Positions 1 to 9,695 of a stretch of 26,540 nt of DNA are shown piece by piece (the first letter of the stretch is position 1; the number at the start of each line of letters is the position of its first letter). Under the pieces are notes generated by a model. It did not search any database. It saw nothing but the letters and a program-made list of their open reading frames with translations, and had not been told where the DNA came from. Source of the stretch: Chara braunii (lineage: Eukaryota; Streptophyta; Charophyceae; Charales; Characeae); assembly GCA_003427395.1 (NCBI GenBank), contig BFEA01000139.1, positions 837,306-863,845 of the forward strand. The letters are read 5' to 3'. The position numbers and the translations under genes were made by a program.

Positions 1-156
1 TAGGTGGCGTTTACCTGCTCGCTGCAGATATGGCTGATCACCCCAGCGTGAAGTAGCGATCTCGTCTCCACCAGGTTTATAGGTGGCGTTTACCTTCTCG
101 CTGCAGATATGGCTGATCACCCCAGCGTGAAGTAGCGATCTCGTCTCCACTAGGTA
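1..156. repeat. 79-bp tandem duplication
   Basis: Two head-to-tail copies, 1-79 and 80-156, with a single clear mismatch (G/T at 17/96) before the copies diverge after the CTCGTCTCCAC segment. The window begins inside or at the edge of the array, so more copies may lie to the left. No reading frame is maintained. Seen directly. Confidence 0.93.
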
Positions 157-931
157 GTCGCCTTTCGGTGCCCACGCCGCGCTCGTGAAGCCCCCTTTCG
201 CTTTCTGTCGAACTGTTACTTACTCCCTCTCCCCTTGACACTCACTTTTGTTTCATTGCTCCATGACTGCTATCTCTCATTTGAATGCACCTGGTCGTTT
301 TCGGCGCCACGTGCAATCAAATAAAATAAAAAAAACAACAACACATTCCAGTTTGCTTCTCCTCAGTCGTTCTTCCACCTCACTGACCAGTCCGCTTGAT
401 AGCGCGCAGAGAAAACCCGGCATGTGCCGGTCTGCTGTCGTGGGCTGAGTACCCCCTGCACGCGTCCCAATCGCAACGCGTTGATCTTCCTGCGCCCAAC
501 ATGGATGTGGGCTGTGTACACCTGGCATACCTCCGAGTCTGCCTAGTCCCCCTCTCCCCTGTTCTCTCGTGGTCTTGCCCTATATCCCGTTTTGGACGCA
601 GCCCCCACAAGGTCAACCCTGGTCCTCAGCGGTACCTATTCATTGCTGAGGGCTCGCACTCTCTGTACCCCCGGTACCAGGCCCAGCACCCAGGCTATAA
701 GAGGACTGCAGTCCCTGGCCATGGACTGCTGGAAAACCCAGGCCCAATGACCTAGCTCAGAGGGGGCCCAGTCGGTACGAGTGGCCCGCAGAGAAAACGG
801 ATTTACAACCCTTAGTTGAAGGCCTTTTCCCAGGGTCCATAAAAAAAAACAGCATCGCACCTCAGAATTACCAGGTTCGATCTCAGCATCCCAAATGCAT
901 TAATCAGGTCAGCAGCAGTTCCGTCATAGTG
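157..931. other. Unassigned sequence, no gene recognised
   Basis: Mixed composition with several short open frames on both strands, none with a recognisable domain, repeat or start context. A 12-bp string (CGCAGAGAAAAC) occurs twice, near 403 and 787. A GGCTATAAGAGG string near 693 resembles a TATA box but has no convincing gene downstream. I see nothing else. Confidence 0.5.
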
Positions 932-1081
932 GCTCCAGACCTGAAAGTAAGCCACCGTGGCGATTCCGGCCCTGAAACAAATAGCCATGATGATGCTGAT
1001 CCTGAAATAAATAGCCGTGATGATGTCGACCCTGGAAATAAATCACCGTGGTGCCCGAACCTGAAGTACGCCGATACCGGC
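932..1081 (+). repeat. 30-bp tandem repeat, about five units, reading as a 10-residue repeat
   Basis: Units start at 932, 962, 992, 1022 and (diverged) 1052. The core is CCTGAAAYAAATAGCC followed by RTGAT. As the period is a multiple of three, the frame open from 929 to 1201 reads it as a 10-residue repeat rich in Asp, Pro, Asn and Ser, e.g. DSGPETNSHD then DADPEINSRD. This could be a real low-complexity peptide or a minisatellite that happens to be open. No promoter or domain supports a gene. Confidence 0.75.
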
Positions 1082-1953
1082 TCAGGCCGAACCTCAAACA
1101 TGTCCGGTACCGAACCTGACATCATGCTGTCGGTCCAATGTAACACGATCCCACGCTGTCCATATCCATGTGGTCATCGTCCATACCGTCGGGCTCAGTA
1201 AGGTTAGTAATCAGGTAAATAGGGGGCGCGTCATAGAGAGTTTCGATCATCGGGGAATAGCAAAAAAAAAAGTTAGATCTCAGGGAATTTGATCAAATCT
1301 GGGTTCTGAGCTGACGGTGGGTATCCCAAGCAAAACCAGACAAGGCATCAAAAAATCATTAGCTCCTGTTTGTTCCATCATTTTTAATCGTTCTCCCTTT
1401 TCCTTAATTCTATTGTCTGAAATAGTGAATTAACCATAGGTTCACCAAAAATGAATTCTGAGGGAGTTTCATCAAATGGTTGAAATTCTCTCTTTTCTTC
1501 TCTCCCTTACCATTTTTAATCTTTTTCTATGGTTTTCTATTTCATTGCCGGAAACATAAAATAACGAGGTATTTTTTCCAAAATTTAAATGCCGCGAAAA
1601 ATAAGGGAACTAAGGGATATTACGTTTTTCTCTTCCCTCCTACTGTTCCCAATCTTTTCTCCCATCTTTGGTTTAGGTACCAAAAATAGACAAAAATTCG
1701 AGGCCTCATTTCGGCCCCGGTCGTATGCCGCAAAAACGTTGCGGCGAAGTCAGTTCCCTCGATGCCTCTCCGCGGCAGGTCAATCCGAGTCTAGCTCTCT
1801 AAACGGCCAGGAATGACGGTCCCTAGATGCGCCGAGTGTGGCCACTTATCTCGCCATCTTTGAGGGTTACTCGTAAGGCTCAGTGCGCCCAGAATCAGGG
1901 GTGCCCTGAGTTCCTCTAATTTTTGCTGCCTGGTCTAACCAGAGTACCGTTAA
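1082..1953. other. AT-rich unassigned stretch, then short GC-richer stretch
   Basis: From about 1250 to 1700 the sequence is T-rich, with quasi-repeated strings (CATTTTTAATC; TCTCCCTT; GAATTCTGAGGGAGTTT-like), suggesting a very degenerate tandem array of roughly 120 bp period. 1700-1953 is GC-richer and leads into the integrase remnant. No gene is recognised. Confidence 0.45.
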
Positions 1954-2940
1954 AACTCAGACTCCTCTTCGCGCCTAAGTCCCAAAATCGTAGATTTCAG
2001 GCGGCGCACTGCTTGTGGCCGACTGACAGCGTATCCAATGACCAGCCGGAACTCGCAGGAAGTAGCCTGGTACATTAATCGTTTTTTGTGCATGCATCTG
2101 GACGTAGAAGAGATACATATGGACAATGGATCTGAGTTCCAGGGAGAAGCAGAGCGACATCTTGTAAGGGCAGACGTTAGAATTTCATACTCCCCAGGGC
2201 ACTGGCCCCAAGCCAACGGGCTCGTAGAGAATGTCAACCGAATGATCAAGACTACACTTAGACGGAATATCACGGCAGGTGATACCAGACCCTGGCCTGT
2301 CATAGTCGACCACATTTTGGCCGTCTATCGGGCTACTCCCCACGGGAGCACCGGGGTGTCCCCGTTCCAACTGATAACCAATAGCGTCCCCAGAGTGCAG
2401 TTGTCACCTCTAGTGGGTACGGAAGTTAGAGTAACCCGGGCCCAGCACAAGGACAAGGCCCAACATTACCTGGATCTGATGGCCTGGACCTATTCCGCGT
2501 TAGCCCGAAGACGACAAAGGGTCGTAGATCTCACGCATCAACGACAGATCTGGGACTATGAGAACCGACACGCGACAGCGGGACCAATGCCCCGTTATAA
2601 AATCGGGGACTTGGTGCAGGTACGAAAATCTGCGCGCTCCTTCAAGATCCACCCACGCTATACCGGCATTTACGAAGTGACGGAAGTTGGCGCACGAGGA
2701 TAGCACTCCGTGAAGCTGGTCCCCCGGCATAGCACGCAGGCCACGTCGCTTACACGACACGCGACGGCTCTTCGGCTGTTTCGGCCATCTCCGGGCCGCG
2801 AATCGGCTCTTGCCCCATCTGTGCCTTCGTCCTCTCTCTCCTCCTCTCCTTCTTCGTTTTCCTCCTCTTCCCGATCTGCCTCGTCCCTTGGTGCTGAGAG
2901 TTTCAGGGAGCAAGATGAACCATCGCCAGCCGGAGAATGA
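1954..2940 (+). pseudogene. Ty3/gypsy retrotransposon integrase, 3' part of pol, truncated and interrupted
   Basis: This is the C-terminal half of a retroviral-type integrase, the enzyme that inserts element cDNA into the chromosome. The frame is open from 1954, after a TAA at 1951. It gives the core-fold strand ending TAYPM, the second catalytic Asp in HMDNGSEF (codon 2122-2124) and the catalytic Glu in ANGLVENVNRM (codon 2227-2229), 34 residues between them, close to the family D-35-E spacing. A C-terminal GPY/F-type module follows (GDLVQVRK, then HPRYTGIYEV, about 2605-2690). TAG at 2701-2703 interrupts it; the same frame then runs Ser-rich to TGA at 2938-2940. The HHCC zinc finger, first catalytic Asp, RT, RNase H, protease and gag are absent upstream, so the element is 5'-truncated. 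The ATG at 2038 is internal, not a start. Family assignment is firm; clade is not assigned. Confidence 0.9.
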
Positions 2941-4843
2941 GCCCCTCGAGCATTTCCAGACGCCGCTTGCAGATCGCTTGTTGCGGCATCAGTTCAATGA
3001 GGAAAGGCAGTTGTGATACGACATTCAACAGGTGAACGTGCCAGCGCCCGGGGTTGCTGATCTGGCAGCATACTCGTTACTTTGTGATCGGCTGACCTAT
3101 GCGGGGGTGAACGTGGACGTGACGCAGTTGCCTGGGTGGGAGACGACTCGAGTGTTCATCGAGTTCCGCGCGCTCCAGGTGACACCTAACTTCGTGCATA
3201 GCGTCGCCACCTTCATCGAAGACTTGACGATCCTGCCGCAGCCGAGTCGGGAGCTGGCGCGAAGTTTTGTATGCGAATACGTGGTGCAGGCGGCCAGATC
3301 AGTGGCCAGAGTGCAAGGACGGGGGGGACACCGATTCACAGCCTACGAAGCACTGTTGCGCAGGGCAGAGGACAGACCAATCGCGTTGGTGCCACAGCTC
3401 CCCGCGCTTCTTCCTCCCGCTGCCCCTCTCAACATCCAAGCTATTCCCCCTGCCCCGTACTAAATGCCTCCCTTCTTCTCTTACACCACTCTCCCCTATC
3501 AACTCACGGAGGGCCCTTATCCTATGCGCGAGTTCTCTTCTCGGAGTATTTGGTGGAGCTGACTGACGTGGAGCCGCTGCCCTTCGCAGACGAAGACGCG
3601 TGGGAGTTGCACCGTGCGCTGTACAAGTCAGTGGCGTTGGGGATGTTCCGATTCTTCGTGGATCATGAAGATCACTGCATCGGGGAGCACTTCGTCGTCT
3701 ATTACGTCATCACGCGGCCCAAGCCAGCGCAGAAGGAGGGGACGGTGGTGTTATACCCATTCGCCCAGCTCCAGACGACCGATCCGGAATTGTTGGAGCT
3801 CATACATCTTGAGCTCCTATCCATTGCGCAAGTGATCGCGAGCGAGGAAGAGGAGATCCAGCCACGATTGCGGACGGCGGCTGCCCCGCGGGGAACGTAC
3901 AACGTGGTCGTCATCCCGGATTACATTGCGCAGCGCGAGGAGAGGCTGGAGGACTTCCCGGAGGAAAAGCCATTGCGGCCTCCCTCGTCGTATCCCAGAC
4001 CGGCGCCGCCAAAGGCCCCCAAGAAGACGCCGAAGAGGAAGAAACGCCACCCGTCGCCAGGAGTGCAAGGCAACAGAATCGGTGGCAGCGAGGAGGTGGT
4101 TCAGCCCGTGCGCACGCGGAATCTTGACCTCGTGCCTGGGAGTGCGGCGACGCTCGTTAAGGAGACTGTCGTGCCATCGCCGCCCTTCCCGCACATGCCC
4201 GATCTCAATCTTGATGGAGCCGGGCCATCAGCAGCAGCAACCGGAGGAGGAAGTCGAATGGGATTACCGGATCCCGTATCCAGACCCCCCGTCCTCGCGG
4301 GACCTCTCTGCTTCCGCCAGCCACCCCGGAGTGCCCCGATCATTGACATTAGCAGTTCCTCCGAGCTGGACGGTCCATCCGACAGAGGTGGATTTCATGG
4401 TGGAGCCCACCACCATCAGGCTCGAGGCCATCGCGGGGGCACCGCGCCCTGATTCGGCGTGGGAGCCATATCTGACACCCCCTTTTCAAGGGTGTATTGC
4501 AGTGCGACTGGCAGGGACGCTCATCTACGAGACCGGGCAGCGTCCCAATGTGATGTACCACTTCCTTGTCTTCGCGGCGCAGAAGCGGGAGCGGCGGCCT
4601 TACATCGAGACTCATGTGGTGATGACGGGTCCAGGACCCCGATCGGTGCGCAAGCGGATGGTGTGAGCGGTGGCGGATCTGGCGCCATGTGTCCTGTCTC
4701 ATGTGTCGGGGGCCTTCCTCTATCCCTCGTTCGTCCAGCACCACTTCCATGAGGAAGACGCGCCGACGACTCCCGCGGCAATGGCTGCTTTTCTTCCACC
4801 TATTCCGCCCCCTCTCAATCCCGACATTGATCACTTCCTCTGA
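2915..4843 (+). pseudogene. Third ORF downstream of gypsy pol, unknown function, broken
   Basis: I do not recognise this protein. An ATG at 2915 (MNHRQPEN) overlaps the last 26 bases of pol in the next frame. The coding signal runs in frame with 2915 to about 3530, moves to the frame of 3271 for about 3530-4215, then returns to the first frame until TGA at 4841-4843. In-frame stops sit at 3014 (TGA), 3461 (TAA, followed at once by ATG at 3464) and 4664 (TGA). Pieced together it spans about 640 codons. Visible parts: a globular N-terminal region; a middle region around WELHRALYKS and HFVVYYVITRP; an acidic stretch EEEEIQ; a Pro/Lys linker with KKTPKRKKR (4021-4047), a possible nuclear localisation signal; and a C-terminal globular region around MYHFLVF. 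There are no membrane segments or signal peptide, which argues against an envelope protein. Strong G/C third positions match the integrase. It could be a late-acquired gag-like or accessory ORF. Confidence 0.6.
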
Positions 4844-4994
4844 TCACCCTCGTCTACCTCTCCCCTCTTCTCTCCTTCTCCTTCTCTTCATCATCTTCTT
4901 TTCCTATGCCCAAAGTTCGCGCGTCGAGACTCGCTGTATATATATATATATATATATATTAAAAAAATAATAAAAAAATCAATGGACTACTTAC
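4844..4994. repeat. Pyrimidine-rich tract and (TA)n microsatellite
   Basis: Just after the third-ORF stop comes a C/T-rich tract (about 4850-4910), then about 11 TA dinucleotides at 4937-4959, then an A-rich run. This is simple sequence; I cannot place a polypurine tract or LTR edge here with confidence. Confidence 0.85.
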
Positions 4995-5126
4995 CGATCG
5001 GGCCAGCAGACGATGAAGGGGCCGCCCGATCGAATGTATAATAAGAGGGAGATGGCTGACGATGCGAAATGCATCGAAATAGGGTAGGAGATGCTCGGGC
5101 TTGCTGACGATGAAGAGGCCGCCCGA
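4995..5126. repeat. Two related stem-loop units
   Basis: Unit 1 has perfect 9-bp arms CGATCGGGC (4995-5003) and GCCCGATCG (5024-5032). Unit 2, about 97 bp on, has near-matching arms (TGCTCGGGC around 5092-5100; GCCCGAACA 5121-5129). Both loops hold GACGATGAAGRGGCC, so the two are copies of one sequence. The function is unknown. Confidence 0.8.
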
Positions 5127-5593
5127 ACATCCAAAATATGATGACATCAGCAGTCGGGAGACTGCTAATTTTTCGGAACCCCCTGCGTATCACAGATGTG
5201 ATAAGCTCAGACCCGTACCTCGCGGCTTGTCGTATCCCTGAGGAAAAATCCCCCGGAAGCCCCGAAGTACGAATGCGAACAAAAAGGGGGTTTTCTTTCT
5301 TTTTGCTTTTGTTTTCTTTTTGAAACGGCTTTTTCATTTTTTTTGGCTAATAACTCCTGCGCGGGCGAATAGCGGCCGCGGTATGAAAACCAAGAAACGG
5401 TTTCGGTTGGGACTTTTTGAATTTTTGCGCGTGCACGCCTAAGCTCTGATTTCTTCGCGCGTCTCGCACCCTCGTTTCTTGCTTTGCATCCCCGCGCCAT
5501 CTTCCTTTCTTGCTGCGCGCGTTTCCCTCAGGCCGGACTCTTCGTCTTCCCCTACGCCCAGCTTGATCCTTACCCCGTCTTCCTCCACGAAGT
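5127..5593. other. Unassigned sequence
   Basis: T-rich between 5290 and 5345, GC-richer after. It holds only short open frames without domains. It may include LTR sequence of the gypsy remnant, but I cannot see matching ends because the other LTR is not in the window. Confidence 0.4.
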
Positions 5594-5838
5594 GATTGGC
5601 TGCGTAGTTGGGATGCTTGGATCAATGTGGAAAGAGGGAAACCGCGCACCACTTGAACGAACACCCCAATCACGTAGGACCATGCAATCCCGCGGGTCGA
5701 ACCCTCTAACTCCCCACCTTTCTCTTGTCCTTCTCATCTACACCCTGCGCTGCCCGCACCTCGCGCTGACAACCCGCCGCCTCCCGCGCTATAAATTCGC
5801 GCAACCCTCTCCTCTCCCTCTCTTTGATCTCGGCTGCA
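5594..5838 (+). promoter_or_regulatory. Candidate RNA polymerase II core promoter
   Basis: A reverse CCAAT (ATTGG, about 5596) and a forward CCAAT (about 5665) precede a TATA box (CTATAAATTC, about 5788-5797). A C/T-rich patch of about 25 bases (5803-5825) follows at the spacing where plant core promoters carry a Y-patch and start site. It could belong to a host gene fragment or to the LTR of the upstream retroelement. Confidence 0.45.
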
Positions 5839-6177
5839 ATGCTGCGCGATCTATGCGCGAAGTCCGTGGCGCCGAACAGGCTCGACGAGCCCAAGGACGG
5901 GCGGAGTGACGACGTGGGGTGGACCCGCGGTAGTCTCGGGGCGAAGCAGTCGGAGGGACCGAGCAGTGGTGGGGATTGGACGCCGGCCGCGGCAGGGTCT
6001 TGTGGCGATGGTGGTCGGTGGTCTTGGGAAGTTTTTGAAGGCTACGCCCGGGGGCGGCAGTTAATTAAGAATTTTTGTATACAAGAAGGACTCACTTTTA
6101 TCTCCACTGCTGCTTTGCCTATGCAAGACGTGTGTGTGAGGCCCCGAGTGATGGGAGCTTGTTGCGCGCATGAGTGA
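5839..6177 (+). CDS. Hypothetical small ORF behind the TATA promoter
   Basis: The first ATG after the Y-patch is in frame 5824-6177 (ATG at 5839) and gives about 112 residues, Gly/Ser-rich in the middle (SSGGDWTPAAAGS), with no domain I recognise. Its position 40-50 bases below the TATA box is the only support. It may be chance, or a leader ORF of an element. Confidence 0.2.
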   Translation: MLRDLCAKSVAPNRLDEPKDGRSDDVGWTRGSLGAKQSEGPSSGGDWTPAAAGSCGDGGRWSWEVFEGYARGRQLIKNFCIQEGLTFISTAALPMQDVCVRPRVMGACCAHE

Positions 6178-7439
6178 TGTCAAAGGTCTACGGATGATTG
6201 GATGTCCTGTCAAGGGTTGTTGATTGCATGCATGTATGTGTGTATGTACTTATCCGGGNGGGGACGGAGGAACAGAACTGGGGGACCGTCTGCTTAGGAG
6301 TATGAGTGTGTTAATCCCGTTGTTCCCCTCCCTTCCGCGGCCCTTCCTGCGCACACGCGTAGTCTCGGTGTAACTTACTCTCTCTCTCTCCCTCTCGCCT
6401 TTTTTTTTCAACTGATAGTCATCGCTTTTGATCTTCTCGTCCCTGCACCGGTGACGTCAACCGCCGGCGTCCGCGCGCGGGGTCGACGCCCCCGCGACGG
6501 GGAAGGGAACTTAGATTTATGTTTTGCCGACGCACTAACCTTGAGAGAGAAGGGTTGCGTCAAGTGTTGCATGGAGACGGTGTTGGTACGGATGACCGGG
6601 AGCGCAGGGTCTGGCCCGTGTTTATCGCCTACCTCCGATCGTCCCATCTCGCCACCGGCCTTCCCCATCGCAGATGACGACGGCGTCTACTGCGATGCGG
6701 ATGTACAGCGCGCTTTGAGTCGAACGGAGCAAGTGTGTTGGCGAGACCGGCGGAGACGGGTTCGTCTTAATTGATCGTTTCGATTCCTCGACTCTAATAC
6801 TGCCTTATACGGGTCTGACTTTGTTGCCCTGGTTTGAGTGTCGCTGGTGTCGCCAGTGGGAATCGTGTTCTTGGCGACGCTTGGTGCTGGGTTACGAGGG
6901 AGCAACACGTTTCCCCGAGCTCTCCTGTAACGCGGGGGTGCTGCCCACGCAATTTCGAATTCGGATGTCGGCGAGTCCTCCCGCCGCTTCGCCCTCTCGA
7001 AAACTTCCGCGCGGACTTTGTGAGTCCAACGCCGAGGCTTGAAGGCCTCGAACCAACCACCTCTACAGCAAAAACCCATGACGACCGGAGTTTCTGTCTT
7101 CCGCCACCATGGCCCTCTCCCCTTGATGCCTTTTCCCGTCCTGATGCACGACGGCAGCTCGTTTTTGCGGAAACCCTTCTGATTTTTATCGCTCCAAAGT
7201 GATCCGACCCCCACGGGACTTCGCGACGACAGTTCGACTCCGGGGTAACCTCTGGCACGAAACGAGAGCCTCCCGTTCCGTCTGGGAGACTCAACCACTA
7301 CGGCCAAAAATCCTCGGCCACGCCCCTCCTAGAACTCTGATCGGCGACCCAGTATGGGAAGCGGCGAGGGGGCATGAGGTTGCGTATCACAGCCCATCCG
7401 CCACTTCATAACACCTTTGCCAAACTTATTGTCTAGAAC
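6178..7439. other. Unassigned GC-rich stretch
   Basis: GC-rich, CpG-rich sequence with long but featureless open frames on both strands (longest on the minus strand, 6687-7307). Arg/Ser/Pro-rich translations and the absence of any motif are typical of GC-driven open frames. A CT-rich run lies at 6378-6400 and one N at 6259. No RNA gene or repeat recognised. Confidence 0.45.
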
Positions 7440-8265
7440 ATAAAACATGTGACTCAAATGGTTGTGTCCCCGCGTTAAACGCGGTATAACAGTGCTGGAC
7501 TGGATGTGCCTCATAGACCACACTTATCTAGAACAACAAGGAAAGGCACTCCCTTGGTGCCAAGGGTGTCTTCAAGACTTCCCGCAGAAGAAGAGAGCAA
7601 AAGCGATCGAGCACGTCTGTATGCACTGCCCATCGTCACTCCTGACATGGAGGGGGTGGGATCGGATCTAGCAGTAAATCGCTCTGGACATGACTTCGCC
7701 GCAGAAATGGCGGGCAATCCTAACAGGCTATGCACCATAAATGTCTTAGAAGGGTTTTACTGAGAACATATTTTGTATTGGGAGGAGGGCAATCGTGTGG
7801 GCACGATGGTGGCAGCGCTGGGTTCTGGTGACGGAAAGAGTGAGGGTGGAGGGGGAGGAGGTGGCAGAGCAAATCAAGCAGCAGAAACCCACATCATTGG
7901 AGCAGAAGTGGCGGGCGTTCAAACAAACGTTGGATACGCTTAACACTCGTCAGGACGTTGTGGAGAGAATTACTCAATTCAGCCAGGGGTGGTCGGGGGG
8001 GGAACAGGGAAGGAATGGTTAGCAGAAGTTGTCTGGTTGGGGGACACAAGCAGGCGCAACAGGGGCTGGGATGACCAGCGCAGCGAGAGAAGCCACACAA
8101 GGATTAATGTATGAAGTTCAAGGAATGGACATAAATCGACCCCAACATTGGACTACGCCCAGCATCCGAGTTTCCGGACCCTTTCCCACCTCGCTCGTTA
8201 TCCATGGTGAAAATCCTATGAGAGGGCTAGTAGGTGGTATAGACATGAGCAGGGCAGGAGGATAG
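7440..8265 (+). pseudogene. LINE ORF2 C-terminal fragment (zinc knuckle and tail)
   Basis: One frame (that of 7462) can be followed from about 7462 to 8263 through several stops. It matches, residue by residue, the C-terminal part of the LINE at 10142-13435. LEQQGKALPWC here pairs with LEQRGIALPWC there. The CCHC knuckle C-x2-C...H-x4-C is present (PWCQGC...IEHVCMHC, about 7554-7635), followed by the WRGW motif. After a stop-rich patch, IFCIGRRAIVWARWWQR (about 7770-7820) matches FFCLGRKAVLWALWRKR. A charged, Gln-rich tail follows, broken by TAG at 8020. The RT domain is missing, so this is a 3' fragment. The zf-RVT knuckle is known from plant L1-type ORF2 proteins. Confidence 0.82.
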
Positions 8266-8460
8266 AGGGATCCGACAGTGCCCCCCGGCGCCCCTACTGT
8301 TCCTTGACGCCCGGACCAACTATCTCTAGAACAGACAAGAGCCTGAGCTTACTCTGAGTCTTAGTGTTTTCTATAGTACCCTCCAACAACTGGAATGATT
8401 CTGTTGTTGTATAAGGGACGTTGGGTCCGATTTCCAGCAGGTGTTGCTCCCAACCAATAG
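8205..8460 (+). repeat. Dispersed repeat, partner at 18195-18450
   Basis: Collinear similarity by eye with 18195-18450 in the same orientation: CTAGTAGG near the start, a GCCCCCC(A/G)GCGCCCCTAC core (8280 and 18270), then ATAAGGGACG and what follows (8411 and 18400). The GCCCCCC core also resembles the 3' ends of both larger LINEs. Identity is moderate and indels are frequent. Confidence 0.65.
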
Positions 8461-8713
8461 AGTGGATCCAACAGTGGGGCTGCTAGTGATAGTGGCTCAT
8501 GTCACCACCACTAGCAGTGCCACAGGAGGTGGTGTCGGGGCAAATACCTTGACAAGGGTGTTTGCTGGGGATTTTAAACGTCGAACAATGTCTGACTTTT
8601 TTGTTGAATTGAGGGACTTGATGAGACTGACGTCTGCCAAAAGTTCATTCAAACTAACCTATGACCGAGAGACTGAAACTTTTTTTTTTTACGCTTGCAT
8701 CGTCCAAAAGTAA
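8395..8713 (+). pseudogene. Degenerate coding fragment, possibly LINE endonuclease
   Basis: Two frames carry protein-like signal. Frame of 8395: a peptide with YKGRWVRFPAG, also encoded at 18389-18430. Frame of 8441: VGLLVIVAHV, then about 25 residues later VFAGDFK, then ELRDLMRL and LTYDRETETF. This order resembles the LINE apurinic-type endonuclease (VYAP strand, GDFN motif, leucine helix, T-D/H-strand). The Asn of GDFN is replaced by Lys. A one-base shift is needed to join the two frames. Assignment is tentative. Confidence 0.4.
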
Positions 8714-9082
8714 TGTCAGCAGTCGATCGTTTCTAGCCAGCCGCAGAGAGGCGCAAAAGTGGAAATGCTAAAACTAGTCATGTTCTACCTAAAATAATGA
8801 CGACCGCCTTAGCAACCACGCGATTCAGAGCAACTGGGCTAAAAAGAATGGATATGTCAGGTATAGGACCGCGACGCAGGAGAAATGGGTCACTTATTTT
8901 ATGCGTCGGGGCCCGAAGCCGGACTTCTGGCTAAACGGGTGCCTTATCCGGGCGACCGGGCTAAGCCCCAATTGGATAGATGGCGGGGCGACGACCGTTA
9001 GGCTAGGCGAGGCAGGATGGGCCTGCCTAGGCCACAAGCTGGCAGATCTTCAAATAGAAGAGTTGTTCCTATCATGTTGTGA
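8714..9082. other. Unassigned sequence
   Basis: No domain, tandem repeat or RNA gene seen. A 63-codon open frame at 8901-9092 has no recognisable feature. Confidence 0.4.
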
Positions 9083-9170
9083 TAGGAGTTAGCCCAGTAG
9101 GTAAACCACCAGCCTTACATCTCACAGGTGAAGGGATTGAAGTCAGTAGGTCTCACTAGGCAAACTCCTT
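9083..9170 (+). mobile_element. tRNA-derived SINE-like head, plus strand
   Basis: A polymerase III A box (TTAGCCCAGTAGG, 9089-9101) and a weak B box (GGGATTGAAGTC, 9133-9144) sit at tRNA-like spacing. Between them ACCAGCCTTACAT resembles an anticodon arm. The D and anticodon stems no longer pair, so it is not a working tRNA. Candidate SINE head or tRNA pseudogene. Confidence 0.5.
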
Positions 9171-9317
9171 TTGGAGTAGCCGTGGGTAAAGTAGTCCGGT
9201 GCGGCTGATTTCGGTCGCACGATCTGCAAGATCACACAGCTTGGAACAACCACGCGGATGAGGCATGGCCCCTGCGCAAGGATGACACACATAAATCGAG
9301 AAATGGCCCAATTTTTT

Positions 9318-9412
9318 TTTCGATCCCAGTAGGGATCGAACCCGGGTTGGTATTTCAACAATTGCGGGGGTGTCCACGATGTGACCTGTGATGTGGCCAT
9401 TGGCATAAGCTA
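9318..9412 (-). mobile_element. tRNA-derived SINE-like head, minus strand
   Basis: On the minus strand a TTAGCTTATGCC A-box-like string (about 9400-9412) is followed by a near-perfect B box GGGTTCGATCCC (about 9330-9342), the small palindrome CGATCCC...GGGATCG and a short A run. A-B spacing is longer than in a tRNA, so sequence was inserted or another A box is used. Confidence 0.5.
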
Positions 9413-9417
9413 ACGAC

Positions 9418-9421
<4 letters not shown>

Positions 9422-9451
<30 letters not shown>
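9422..9451 (+). repeat. Poly-A tract (30 A)
   Basis: Uninterrupted 30-base A run, in the position expected for the tail of an inserted retroelement on the plus strand, or the head of the minus-strand unit. Confidence 0.95.
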
Positions 9452-9453
<2 letters not shown>

Positions 9454-9474
9454 AAAACTAAATCACAGGCGAGG

Positions 9475-9531
9475 CGTCAGTTGGTGCAATCTGAAGTGAC
9501 TGGGGCACTTCAGTCCCCAATACACCTGACG
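9475..9531. repeat. Nested stem-loop
   Basis: Inner perfect arms CTGAAGTG (9491-9498) and CACTTCAG (9506-9513), loop 7. Outer arms CGTCAG (9475-9480) and CTGACG (9526-9531). It stands just after the poly-A run and before the T-rich tract. Confidence 0.8.
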
Positions 9532-9549
9532 GTTCCCGTTGTAAATGGG

Positions 9550-9695
9550 ACATCGTTTTTTTTTAGGTTAGTTTTTTTCCTTTTTTTTTAATTTTCTTTA
9601 GATTTGTTTTAGATTATTTTTTTTTAGATTCTTTTTATATTCTTGGATTTCTTTGAATTCTCTTTTTCTTTTATTATTCATAGATTTACTATAGT
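9550..9695. repeat. T-rich tract with TTTAGATT repeats
   Basis: Poly-T with TTTAGATT/TTAGATTC strings. A similar tract stands beside the palindrome at 14625 and, as its complement, near 22330-22450. Confidence 0.8.

Noticed and set aside
3271-3530. Start of the 393-codon frame at 3271.
   Set aside because: This part is a shadow of the better coding signal in the frame of 3032; only from about 3530 does the 3271 frame look like protein.
5864-5878. TGGCGCCGAACAGG resembles a retroviral primer binding site for tRNA-Lys.
   Set aside because: One base is missing relative to the usual site, no LTR end (CA) precedes it, and no gag follows. Most likely chance.
6687-7307. 206-codon minus-strand open frame.
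   Set aside because: GC-rich sequence makes long open frames by chance; Arg/Ser-rich composition, no motif, and overlapping frames of similar length on the other strand.
9083-9170. Functional tRNA gene.
   Set aside because: D and anticodon stems do not pair and the B box departs from consensus.
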